Below, one piece after another: positions 1 to 8,036 of a DNA stretch of 21,297 nucleotides; the stretch's first letter is position 1, and each line of letters opens with the position of its first letter. The notes under the pieces were generated by a model that was not told where the DNA came from, did not search any database, and was given only the letters and a program-made list of their open reading frames with translations. Origin of the DNA: JAAYAY01 sp964429355 (GTDB lineage Bacteria > Planctomycetota > Planctomycetia > Pirellulales > Thermoguttaceae); the NCBI GenBank assembly GCA_964429355.1, contig CAYSCH010000135.1, positions 1 through 21,297 of the forward strand, read 5' to 3'. The position numbers were made by a program, and so were the translations under genes.

Positions 1-2
1 CG

Positions 3-1559
3 TATTCCTTCTTCCGCATCTCCGAGCTGTCGGGCTACGCTGCGGGAAACCGGGCGCCCCAGTTCTACCAGACCTTCTGGGAGATGGCCGAACAGGGGCG
101 GAGCGACGACCTGCTGGCCGAACACGTCGTTGCCACCCTGGGCCGGGCGCGGCGGGAGGGGGCGAACCTATCGTCGGCCGATGCCATCTCGGTGAGCCAG
201 CATGCCCGCATGCTCGCCAACCTCCGCGGACGGAGCAGCCCCGTCCTCGACGACATCCATGACGCCTTGATCACCTGCTGCTGCAAAGGCGATCCCGAGG
301 CCGACGGCGTGCACCTGCGCCGGGCGATCGATCAGGCGAACATCGGCACCCGGGTCGGGAAGGTCACGCCGGCTCTGGGGCGGCTGCCGATGGTCAACGA
401 TTTCTACAGCCAGCTCAGCGACCTGGATCTGGGCGAGCTGATGGGGCGCGAGAAGCAATTGGCGCTGGAACTCGACCGTCGCGCGTTTGCCGATGCCCGG
501 CGTTCGGCCTTCCTCCATCGGCTTCTGTTCCTGGACGTGCCGGTGGGCAAGCTGCTCGACACCCCGCAGGGCGAATTCGACACGGGGCGGATCTTCCGTG
601 AGAAGTGGGCCCTGCGCTGGAATCCCAAGATCGAACCGGCACTGGCGGAACAGAATCTCTACGGCGACTCGATCGAAGCGGCCGTACTGAACCGGCTCCA
701 GGAAGCGCTGGCGGTCGATCGGCAGTATGCCGGAAAGACGTGCGGCCATCTGGTCTGCGCCATCGACATGGATCTGCCGGGCATGGTCTTCGAGGTCGAA
801 AATGCCTGCGGAACCGCCATCGACGAGGACACGGGTTTCGTATCGCTCACCGACGCCCTGGGGAGCCTGGCGATCCTCGAACGCTATGCCGCCTATCGGA
901 ACCTGCGCCGCGATCTGCTGGAGGACCTGATCGTCCGCTGCTTCGACCGGGCCTGTTTTGCCATTACCGACGTGGTCAGCGTGCCCGAAGATCAGCAGCC
1001 GGGCGTGGTCGACGCGCTCCTCTCCTTGGCGGAAATCCTGATGCGAGGGAAGGACGAACGGCTCGACCGGCCCCTGTTCACCCAGCACGTGCGGGCGGCG
1101 GCCCAGCAGTCGACGGTTCCCTTTCTGCGAGGCGCCCTGCTGGGCGTGCTTGCAGAGATCCGTCAGATGGAGCCGGCCGATCTGGCCGCGGAGGTCGCTG
1201 CCTACGCCAAGGCGCCGCTGGATGTGATGGTCCGCGCGGGGGATTTCGTGGATGGGATCATGGCCGTCAGCCGCACCTCGATCATGCTGGGGGCCGATGC
1301 ACTGGTGGGGGCAATCGACGAACTGGTCCGCGAGGCCGACTGGAATACGTTCCTGACATTGATTCCCCGCCTGCGGGCTGCCTTCGAACGGCTCCACGAT
1401 CGACAGACGGACGCGATGGCCGAACGGGTCGCACTCCGCTACGGACTGGCCCAGGAAGCCGATTCGCTCGTGGAACTGCGAACCTCCGTGGGCGCTGCCG
1501 CACTCGTCGCACGCATCGACGCCCAAGTTGCCGAGGAGATGAAGAACTGGGAATTTTAG
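3..1559 (+). CDS. DUF5682 family protein (YehM-like), 5'-truncated by the window edge
   Basis: The reading frame is open from base 3, so the gene starts upstream of the window; the first in-frame ATG (84) is internal. The first visible residues (YSFFRISELSGYAAGNRAP) align with residues 262-280 of the complete DUF5682 protein at 16655-18976 (YSYFRLSSQSGYGAGNLAP). About 260 N-terminal residues, roughly 780 bp, are therefore missing, including the expected GxRH and GxxH motifs. The remaining 518 residues are a mostly helical C-terminal region. It shares an EKW-L-W-P pattern with the other copy (around 604-630) and ends KNWEF. By eye the two copies are clearly homologous but strongly diverged, so this is not a recent duplication. 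In E. coli yehM the family sits with a MoxR ATPase, a VWA protein and a SWIM protein; here a VWA gene follows 188 bp downstream. The biochemical role is unknown, and membership is inferred from the intact paralogue. Confidence 0.85.
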   Translation, partial: YSFFRISELSGYAAGNRAPQFYQTFWEMAEQGRSDDLLAEHVVATLGRARREGANLSSADAISVSQHARMLANLRGRSSPVLDDIHDALITCCCKGDPEADGVHLRRAIDQANIGTRVGKVTPALGRLPMVNDFYSQLSDLDLGELMGREKQLALELDRRAFADARRSAFLHRLLFLDVPVGKLLDTPQGEFDTGRIFREKWALRWNPKIEPALAEQNLYGDSIEAAVLNRLQEALAVDRQYAGKTCGHLVCAIDMDLPGMVFEVENACGTAIDEDTGFVSLTDALGSLAILERYAAYRNLRRDLLEDLIVRCFDRACFAITDVVSVPEDQQPGVVDALLSLAEILMRGKDERLDRPLFTQHVRAAAQQSTVPFLRGALLGVLAEIRQMEPADLAAEVAAYAKAPLDVMVRAGDFVDGIMAVSRTSIMLGADALVGAIDELVREADWNTFLTLIPRLRAAFERLHDRQTDAMAERVALRYGLAQEADSLVELRTSVGAAALVARIDAQVAEEMKNWEF

Positions 1560-1653
1560 TACGAGCCACCGCTCGGTCAGCAATGGCCCGCTCCCCTTGC
1601 CACAAAATCGTTTAACGCCCAGCCGCAGGCACCGGCAAAAAAGATGAAGACTT

Positions 1654-1724
1654 AGGGTGTGTCCTGACGCACCAAGAATAAAAACAGGTGTCGCGCCACA
1701 AAGAGGGTCCGTCAAGACGCACCC
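1654..1724. repeat. REP/BIME-like pair of imperfect hairpins
   Basis: Two related 20-mers, at 1654-1673 and 1704-1723, match at 16 of 20 positions. Each is itself an imperfect inverted repeat: GGTGTGTC-CT-GACGCACC in the first and GGGTCCGTC-AA-GACGCACCC in the second. The outer arms also pair: AGGGTGTGTC (1654-1663) with GACGCACCCT (1715-1724), with only one G:U-type mismatch. The unit can therefore fold as two small hairpins or one long stem. It lies in the 188 bp gap between the DUF5682 and VWA genes, the usual position for REP-type elements. It could attenuate or stabilise the transcript. No transposase is nearby. Confidence 0.6.
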
Positions 1725-1747
1725 TGCCATTCACAACAATTCCGCCC

Positions 1748-2920
1748 ATGGCCAAGCAGAAAGCACACGCCGGCGTTTCTCTCTCGCCCCAGGATCGCGG
1801 TTTCCTCGCCCGCTGGCGGCTGGTGCTCGGTCGGTCGGCCGAGGCGCACTCGATTGGTTTTGAGGGAGATGCCGAGTGCGAGCGGATCGAGAACTTGCTG
1901 GGTTTCCTGTTTGACGAGAGCGGCTCCGGCGGAAGAAGCGGCCGCCGCGGCGGCCGTGGCGGTAGTCGCCAGGGGGGCTCGGTGCTGACGGTTCCCTCGT
2001 GGGTCGACGCGGTTTCGGAGTTGTTTCCACGGACGGCCAAGGAGGTTCTGGAGCGGGAATTCGTCCAGCGCCGCGGGATCGCCGAACTGCTGGAAGAGCC
2101 GAAACTGCTGGAGAAGGTCGAGCCCAATCTCGATCTGGTCAAAACGCTGCTCACGCACAAGGATCTGCTCAATCCCAAGACCCGGATCCTGGCCCGCAAG
2201 ATCATCGACCAGGTGGTGCAGCAGCTCAAGGAGAAGATGAAGGTCCAGGTCCAGCAGGCGATCACCGGGGCAATCCGGCGCGACAAGCACTCGCCGCGAC
2301 GCGTGTTCCGCAATCTCGACCTGGGGATGACCTTGCGGCGCAATCTGAGGAACTACGACACCGACAGCGGCAAGCTGCTGGTCGATCGGCTCTATTTCTT
2401 CGCCGCCGAACGGAAGAAACGCCCCTGGCACATCATTATCGCGGTCGACCAGTCCGGGTCGATGCTCGATTCGGCGATCTTCTCGACCGTGATGGCGTCG
2501 ATCTTCTACGAGCTGCCGGCCGTGCGGACGTCGCTTTTTCTGTTCGACACGAACATCGCGGATCTCTCGGACCAGGTGGGGCAGCCGGTGGACGTGCTGC
2601 TTTCGATCCAACTCGGGGGCGGAACCGACATCACCCGGGCACTGGCGTATGCCCAGGGGCTCGTCCGGGAGCCGGCCCGATCGATTGTGGTGCTGATCAC
2701 GGACTTTTACGAGGGGCGCCCGGAGCGGGATCTTCTGCGGCAGACCAAGGAGATGGCCGAGTCGGGAATCCGCATGATCGGCCTGGGGGCTCTTGGCTAC
2801 GACGCACGCCCTGAATACAACAAATCCACCGCACGGCGGCTGCGGAAGGTGGGCATGGATATCCTGGTCTGTACGCCCGAACGCTTGGCGGAATGCATGG
2901 CGGAGATTATTCGAGGGTAG
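1748..2920 (+). CDS. VWA domain protein (YehP-like), cassette A
   Basis: This 390-residue protein is probably the VWA partner of a MoxR ATPase. The N-terminal third holds the family motif RWRLVLGR (22-29) and then a Gly/Arg/Ser-rich stretch (about 58-78). A helical region follows with FPR, QRRG and KVEPNLDL (93-130). The VWA domain runs from about 228 to 388 and has a full MIDAS: D234-S236-S238 (DQSGS), T293 (GGGTD) and D319 (ITDF). The ATG at 1748 was chosen because the alignable N-terminus begins just after it; the frame is open upstream to 1688 with a poor, unconserved extension. No Shine-Dalgarno is evident. The gene follows DUF5682, the same order as in the second cassette, and precedes the BRCT genes by 25 bp, so it is probably cotranscribed with them. 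Whether it binds metal or protein ligands is inferred from the motif only. Confidence 0.9.
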   Translation: MAKQKAHAGVSLSPQDRGFLARWRLVLGRSAEAHSIGFEGDAECERIENLLGFLFDESGSGGRSGRRGGRGGSRQGGSVLTVPSWVDAVSELFPRTAKEVLEREFVQRRGIAELLEEPKLLEKVEPNLDLVKTLLTHKDLLNPKTRILARKIIDQVVQQLKEKMKVQVQQAITGAIRRDKHSPRRVFRNLDLGMTLRRNLRNYDTDSGKLLVDRLYFFAAERKKRPWHIIIAVDQSGSMLDSAIFSTVMASIFYELPAVRTSLFLFDTNIADLSDQVGQPVDVLLSIQLGGGTDITRALAYAQGLVREPARSIVVLITDFYEGRPERDLLRQTKEMAESGIRMIGLGALGYDARPEYNKSTARRLRKVGMDILVCTPERLAECMAEIIRG

Positions 2921-2932
2921 CCTTCCGGAATC

Positions 2933-2937
2933 AGGAG
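2933..2937 (+). promoter_or_regulatory. Shine-Dalgarno AGGAG of the first BRCT-pentapeptide gene
   Basis: AGGAG ends 8 nt before the ATG at 2946. It decides that start over the in-frame ATG at 2793, which would add 51 residues overlapping the VWA gene and has no counterpart in the paralogue. Confidence 0.7.
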
Positions 2938-2945
2938 AATGGCGG

Positions 2946-5432
2946 ATGGCAAAGAGACAATCCAAGAAACGTTCGGCCGGCAGTGCCAGGCCCTGGGAGA
3001 AACTCCGTGATGTCACCTTCTGCTTTGGCGGGCGCTGGAGCAAGTGGGACAAGCAGTCGCAGGCGAAGGCGATCGAGGCGGCGGGCGGAACCGTCGTCGA
3101 CAAGGTGTCGGCCGAACTGAACTACCTGGTAGTGCACTCGAAGAACGCTGGAACCACGTCGGCCGCTGAGAAACAGGTGATCAAGTTGAACGCCGGCGGC
3201 GGGGCAAGCATCCAGACAATTGACGAACGGACTGCGGAGAGACTTGCCGCTCCGACGCGAGACGAGGCCGTTACCATCCTCTCGGCCGGCGCGGACGGGA
3301 TCAACATATGGAACCGACTGCCTGCTGCCCACGGATTCGACCTTTCGGGCGCCGATCTCGCGGGCGCCGATCTGACGGGGGTGTATCTCGAGAACGTGGT
3401 ACTCGACGGATGCAACCTGAAAGGGGCTGATCTAAGCGGCGTTTACCTTGTCGAGGGCAAGAACATCTGCCTGGATGAAGCCATTCTGAAGGGGACCTAT
3501 GTGGGCAAATTGGAGCGATGTTCTGCCAAACGGGCCGATGCAACAGACGCCGTGCTGGCTAAATTGACCAACTGCAACTTTGACGATGCCTTGCTTGTCG
3601 ACGCAACCGTCTATTCCATGCGGCAGATGAGCATAAGAAAGGCGGATTGCCGCAATCTCGAACTCCACAACTACGGGCAAAAAGGATCGATCGAAGGCGA
3701 TTTCACGGGCGCCGAGCTGAGCGGGGCGCAGCTTTCCGATCTCGATTTGTCAGGCTGCTGCTTTCGCAGCGCGAAACTGGTTCAGGCCAAGTTTCAGAAC
3801 AGCAGGCTCCACAACGTCGATCTCAGCAAGGCGGACCTCCGAGATGCCCGGCTGCGGGACGCCGATCTTAAGAATGCGATCGTCGACGGGGCCAATTTCC
3901 AGGACGCCGTTCTCGTCGGCGCCAAGCTCGACGGCGTCGACTGCTTCAAAGCCAAGGGGCTCGACCCGGCCAAGACCCAGCTCCCCGTTCTCGGCCCGGC
4001 ACTCCGCCAACTCGACAAGGCCGCTGGGAAGGCCGGAAGCATCACCGTCAAGGGCGAAGTGGCCCTCGACGACGGCTACGTCGAGATCGAAATTGGCGGC
4101 AATTCGAAACACAACCATTACCAGTGGCGCAAGCATGTTCCCGGGGCGGAGGTCGAACCCGGTTACGATTCCTCCATGCAGAACCGCTCCTACGGCGAGG
4201 CCCTCAGCGAAGCGGCCGACCTCTGGAAGAGCGGAACGCTGCGGCTCGACTCCATCCAGGTCTCGACCACAAAGAGCCCCGTGAAAGGCAAACAGCTCAA
4301 AGACATCGTCCTGGCTGCCTTGTGCGAGGCCTTCGGTGTCGAGATGCCCACCGAGGAGGATCTCAAGAGAGAGGCCAGCCAGCGCCAAGCCTCCGGCAAA
4401 CAGGCCCGCGACGAACTCCTCCAGGAACTCCTGGGCAAAGGGGGCGTCAAGAAGTTCAACGTTCACACGCCCGCCGAAATCGCCAAGGCCGGCAGTTTTG
4501 CCAGGACCGATTTCGCCGGGGCGAAGCTCGGCGGGGTCAAGTTCCTGAAGCTCGACTTTCAGTCGGCCAATTTCGATGGAGCCGTCCTCGCCAAGGCGAA
4601 GTTCCAGCAGTGCAAGTGCCACCAAGCCGGCTTCAAGAGAGCCAACCTCGAGGCGGCGGACCTTTCCACGAGCGGTTTCAACGGTGCCGACTTCACCGAG
4701 GCCAAGCTCGGCAAGGCCAACCTCATCGAAGCGAGCCTGCGGAAGGCCCTCTTCCGCCAGGCCAGCCTCGTCGGCGCCAACCTCAGCTGGGCCGACCTGA
4801 CGGGTGCCGACCTCAGCACGGCCGACCTCGAGGGGGCAGAACTCACGGGGGCCAGTTTTGATGAGGTCACCCAGTTTCCCCAGGGCTACAAGCTCCCGGA
4901 AGACTTGAACTGGCGTGGCAAGGGGGCCAACCCGGCCCTGCGGGTTCGCAGGAAGAAGGTCGGCTCTCTCTCAATGGAAGAGTTCATGGCACACCTCGGC
5001 AAGTCGGTCGACGCCCAGCGACTGAAGAACGCCCTGAAGATGCTCAAGGCCCACCGATTCCAGCTCTTCGTCGAAATCAACGACGATAGCCTGGTGGGCG
5101 TCGTCAAGAGCCAGCGAGACAAGGAATTGGTCTACTCGTGCCAGCTCACCGGTGAGGGAGATTTCGCCTGCTGCACCCAGAACCTCAATATCTGCGGCGG
5201 ACTCCGCGGCGCGCTCTGCAAACACCTGCTCGTTCTCATCGTGGGTCTCGTCAAGAACGGCCGGATCGACGCCGCCGAGATCGACAACTGGATCGCTGCC
5301 AGCAAGGCCCACAGACCCCAACTCGACAAGGACCTGATGACCGAGACCCTGCTTCGATACAAGGGCGCCGAGGCGGGCGAGATCGACTGGCGGCCGACCG
5401 AGACGGTGCCTGAGGATTTTTATGCGTTTTGA
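2946..5432 (+). CDS. BRCT - pentapeptide repeat - SWIM-like multidomain protein, copy 1
   Basis: This is an 828-residue, apparently cytosolic protein. Visible order: a basic N-terminus; a BRCT domain (about 18-95; FCFGGRWSKWDK, AIEAAGGTVVDKVS, NYLVVHSK); a first pentapeptide-repeat block (about 130-335; runs such as ADLAGADLTG); a unique alpha/beta-looking segment (about 365-462, DGYVEIEIGG); a second pentapeptide block (about 515-640); and a C-terminal Cys/His cluster C732, C742, C743, C750, C758, H760 (CGGLRG-LCKHLL) resembling a SWIM zinc finger. BRCT domains usually bind phosphopeptides or DNA ends. Pentapeptide beta-helices can mimic DNA. SWIM fingers bind DNA or protein. The gene follows the VWA gene by 25 bp and is followed by a paralogue, so it probably belongs to the same operon. 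The combination is unfamiliar to me and its function is not known; a scaffold or effector of the MoxR/VWA machine is an inference. Confidence 0.9.
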   Translation: MAKRQSKKRSAGSARPWEKLRDVTFCFGGRWSKWDKQSQAKAIEAAGGTVVDKVSAELNYLVVHSKNAGTTSAAEKQVIKLNAGGGASIQTIDERTAERLAAPTRDEAVTILSAGADGINIWNRLPAAHGFDLSGADLAGADLTGVYLENVVLDGCNLKGADLSGVYLVEGKNICLDEAILKGTYVGKLERCSAKRADATDAVLAKLTNCNFDDALLVDATVYSMRQMSIRKADCRNLELHNYGQKGSIEGDFTGAELSGAQLSDLDLSGCCFRSAKLVQAKFQNSRLHNVDLSKADLRDARLRDADLKNAIVDGANFQDAVLVGAKLDGVDCFKAKGLDPAKTQLPVLGPALRQLDKAAGKAGSITVKGEVALDDGYVEIEIGGNSKHNHYQWRKHVPGAEVEPGYDSSMQNRSYGEALSEAADLWKSGTLRLDSIQVSTTKSPVKGKQLKDIVLAALCEAFGVEMPTEEDLKREASQRQASGKQARDELLQELLGKGGVKKFNVHTPAEIAKAGSFARTDFAGAKLGGVKFLKLDFQSANFDGAVLAKAKFQQCKCHQAGFKRANLEAADLSTSGFNGADFTEAKLGKANLIEASLRKALFRQASLVGANLSWADLTGADLSTADLEGAELTGASFDEVTQFPQGYKLPEDLNWRGKGANPALRVRRKKVGSLSMEEFMAHLGKSVDAQRLKNALKMLKAHRFQLFVEINDDSLVGVVKSQRDKELVYSCQLTGEGDFACCTQNLNICGGLRGALCKHLLVLIVGLVKNGRIDAAEIDNWIAASKAHRPQLDKDLMTETLLRYKGAEAGEIDWRPTETVPEDFYAF

Positions 5433-5500
5433 GGTAGAATTTGGAGCCTCGACTCCAGCCAACTGATCGAATCGCTGCGTTACTCGTTGCTTCAGGAACC

Positions 5501-5505
5501 AGGAG
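5501..5505 (+). promoter_or_regulatory. Shine-Dalgarno AGGAG of the second BRCT-pentapeptide gene
   Basis: AGGAG lies 7 nt upstream of the ATG at 5513. It supports that start over the longer in-frame opening at 5441. The resulting N-terminus (MAKKKSAK) matches that of copy 1 (MAKRQSKK). Confidence 0.7.
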
Positions 5506-5512
5506 ACTCTCC

Positions 5513-8005
5513 ATGGCCAAGAAGAAATCCGCCAAGAGCCGTACGCCGAACGAACCAAAACCGTGGCAGAAACTGAGCGGCATGACCTTCTGTTTCGCAG
5601 GCCGCTGGAGCAAGTGGGACAAGCAAGGCCAGGTGAGGGCGATCGAGGCGGCGGGTGGAACGGCTGTCGACAAAGTGACGGCCGAACTGAACTACCTGAT
5701 CGTCCACTCGAAGAATGCCGGTTCCACATCGGCGGCCGAGAAGGAGGCGGTCAAGCTGAATGCCGGCGGCGGAGCGAGCATTCAGGTCATCAACGAGCAG
5801 GCTCTCGAGCAACTTGCCGCTCCCACCCGTGACGAGGCTGTCGCCATCCTGTCGAGTGGTCCGGAGGGAGTCAAGATATGGAACGGACTGCCTCTTCCTG
5901 ACGGATTCGACCTTTCCGGTGCCGATCTTGCGGGCGCCGATCTGACCGGGGCGCACCTCAACACGACGATCCTCGACGGCTGCAACCTCAAAGGAGCCAA
6001 TCTGAGCGAGGCCTTTTTCGGCGAGGGGAGGAACCTTTGCCTGGATGGAGCCGTTCTGAAGGGAGCCCATGTAGGCAAGCTGGAGCATTGTTCCGCCCGG
6101 CGGGCCGATGCAACGGGCGCCGCGCTGTCGGAATTGAACGACTGCAACTTCGACGAGGCCGTGCTTGTCGACACGCACCTCTATGCTGTCCGGCAGACGA
6201 GTATGAAGAAGGCGGATTGCCGCAAGATCGAACTGTACAACTACGGGCGGAAAACACCCGTCCAAGCCGATTTCACAGGGGCCGATCTCACCGAGGCCAG
6301 GCTTTCCGATCTCGATTTGTCGGGCTGCTGTTTTCGCGGTGCGAACCTTGCTCAGGCCGAGCTTCGCAATGCCAGACTTCACAACGTCGATCTCACCAAG
6401 GCCGACCTCCGAGGTGCCCAACTCCGGGCCGCGGACCTCAAGAACGCGACTGTCGACGGGGCCAATTTCGAAGGCGCCGTTCTTGTCGACGCCAAGCTCG
6501 ACGGTGTCGATTGCTCGAAGGCCAGGGGACTCGACCCGAGCAAGACCACAGCGCCCCCGTTCGGTCCGGCCCTTCAGCAACTCGAAAAACTCGCCAAGAA
6601 GGCCGCCGCCATCACCATTAAGGCCGAGGTAGCGCTCGATGATGGCTACGTCGAAATCGAAACTGGCGGCAATTCCAAATACAACCACTACGAGTGGCGC
6701 AAGCATATCCCGGGGGCCAAGGTCGATCGCGACTACGACCACTCGTGGCGAAGCCGGTCCTATACCGAGGCCCTCAGCGAAGTCGCGCATCGCTGGCAGA
6801 AAGGAACCTTGCGGTTGGATTCAGTCAGAGTTTCCAGCACAAAGAGCCCCCTGAAAGGCAAACAGCTCAAAGACATCGTCACGGCGGCCATGTGCGAGGC
6901 ATTCGGCGTCGAAATACCGAGCCAGGAGGATCTCAAGAAACTGGCCAAGGAGCGTCAATCCTCCGGCAAACAGGCCCGGGAGGAACTCCTCCAGGAGCTC
7001 CTGGGCAAAGGGGGCGTGAAGAAATTCAACGCCCGCACGCCGGCCGAGATCGCCAAGGCCGGTAGTTTTGCCAGGACCGATTTCGCCGGGGCGCGGCTCA
7101 GCGGGGTCAAGTTCCCGAAACTCGACCTTCAGTCGGCCAATCTCGAGGGAGCCATGCTCTCCAAGGCGAAGTTCCAGCAGTGCAAGTGCCACCAGGCCGG
7201 CTTCAAGAAAGCCAACCTCGAGGGGGCAGATCTTTCCACGAGCGGTTTCAACGGCGCCGATTTCACTGAGGCCAATCTCGGCAAGGCAAACCTCATCGAC
7301 GCGAGCCTACGGAAGGCCCTCTTCCGGGAGACGAACCTCGCCGGAGCGAATCTCAGCCGGGCCGACCTGACGGGCGCCGACCTCAGCACGGCCGACCTGG
7401 AGGGTGCAAAGCTTTCGGGAGCAACCTTCGACGAAGCCACCCAGTTTCCGCAGGGCTACAAGCTGCCGGAAGACATGAACTGGCGAGGGAAGGGGGCCAA
7501 TCCGGCCCTGCTCCAGGCACCCAAGCTCCAGGTGGGTTCGCTTTCCACCGAGGAGTTCATGGAGCGGCTGGGCCAATCGGTCGAGGCCGAGCGGCTCAAG
7601 AAGGCCCTCAAGATGCTCAAAGCCGAGCGATTCCAGCTCTACGCGCAGGTGACCGGCCAGGGCCTGGTGGGGGTGGTGAAGAGCGAGACCGATCCGGACC
7701 TGGTCTATTCGTGCCAGCTCAATCGCGACGGGGCGTTTGCCTGCTGCACCCAGAACCTGAACATCTGCGGCGGCCTGCGGGGGGCCCTCTGCAAGCACCT
7801 CCTGGTGCTGATCGTGGGTCTGGCCAACAGCGGCGAAATCGATGCAGCGGAAGTCGACAATTGGATCGTGGCCAGCAAGGCCCACAAACCCGAGCTCGAC
7901 AAGGACGTGATGGCCGAGACCTTCCTCCGCTACAAAGGGGCCGAGGCCGGCGAGATCGACTGGCGTCCCACGGAGACGGTGCCCGAGGATTTTTACGCGT
8001 TTTGA
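5513..8005 (+). CDS. BRCT - pentapeptide repeat - SWIM-like multidomain protein, copy 2
   Basis: This 830-residue protein is collinear with the gene before it along its whole length and probably arose by tandem duplication; the starts are 2567 bp apart. By eye about three quarters of residues agree. The N-terminal pentapeptide block and the linkers differ most, while the BRCT domain, the second pentapeptide block and the Cys/His C-terminus differ least. BRCT is at about 19-96, the first pentapeptide block at about 131-336, the unique middle domain at about 366-463, the second block at about 516-641, and the SWIM-like cluster at about 734-762 (ACCTQN, CGGLRGALCKH). The two copies end in the same residues (DFYAF). 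The copies are separated by 80 bp with no clear terminator, so they are probably cotranscribed. Keeping two full-length, intact copies suggests distinct partners or a hetero-oligomer. The downstream gene is convergent and unrelated. Confidence 0.9.
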   Translation: MAKKKSAKSRTPNEPKPWQKLSGMTFCFAGRWSKWDKQGQVRAIEAAGGTAVDKVTAELNYLIVHSKNAGSTSAAEKEAVKLNAGGGASIQVINEQALEQLAAPTRDEAVAILSSGPEGVKIWNGLPLPDGFDLSGADLAGADLTGAHLNTTILDGCNLKGANLSEAFFGEGRNLCLDGAVLKGAHVGKLEHCSARRADATGAALSELNDCNFDEAVLVDTHLYAVRQTSMKKADCRKIELYNYGRKTPVQADFTGADLTEARLSDLDLSGCCFRGANLAQAELRNARLHNVDLTKADLRGAQLRAADLKNATVDGANFEGAVLVDAKLDGVDCSKARGLDPSKTTAPPFGPALQQLEKLAKKAAAITIKAEVALDDGYVEIETGGNSKYNHYEWRKHIPGAKVDRDYDHSWRSRSYTEALSEVAHRWQKGTLRLDSVRVSSTKSPLKGKQLKDIVTAAMCEAFGVEIPSQEDLKKLAKERQSSGKQAREELLQELLGKGGVKKFNARTPAEIAKAGSFARTDFAGARLSGVKFPKLDLQSANLEGAMLSKAKFQQCKCHQAGFKKANLEGADLSTSGFNGADFTEANLGKANLIDASLRKALFRETNLAGANLSRADLTGADLSTADLEGAKLSGATFDEATQFPQGYKLPEDMNWRGKGANPALLQAPKLQVGSLSTEEFMERLGQSVEAERLKKALKMLKAERFQLYAQVTGQGLVGVVKSETDPDLVYSCQLNRDGAFACCTQNLNICGGLRGALCKHLLVLIVGLANSGEIDAAEVDNWIVASKAHKPELDKDVMAETFLRYKGAEAGEIDWRPTETVPEDFYAF

Positions 8006-8036
8006 GACGCCGCAAGACGTTGGATATCGAATTGTT

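Noticed and set aside
605..1615. Second plus-strand frame inside the partial DUF5682 gene
   Set aside because: Arg/Gly-rich out-of-frame translation without domains; the other frame aligns with the DUF5682 paralogue.
168..1730. Long open frame on the minus strand across the partial DUF5682 gene
   Set aside because: It is the antisense shadow of a GC-rich gene; its composition (many His, Gln, Arg, Gly) and lack of domains differ from the sense protein, which has a clear paralogue.
2793..2945. 51-codon N-terminal extension of the first BRCT protein
   Set aside because: It overlaps the end of the VWA gene, is absent from the paralogue, and a good Shine-Dalgarno sits before the ATG at 2946.
1712..3103. 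Minus-strand open frame across the first VWA gene
   Set aside because: It overlaps a well-supported VWA gene along its length and shows no motif.
5492..6790. Minus-strand open frame across the second BRCT gene
   Set aside because: Antisense to the pentapeptide repeats, whose regular codons create a repetitive shadow protein.
8006..8036. Possible bidirectional terminator between convergent genes
   Set aside because: I found no stem followed by a T-run in the 31 bases; termination is probably Rho-dependent or lies inside the opposing genes.
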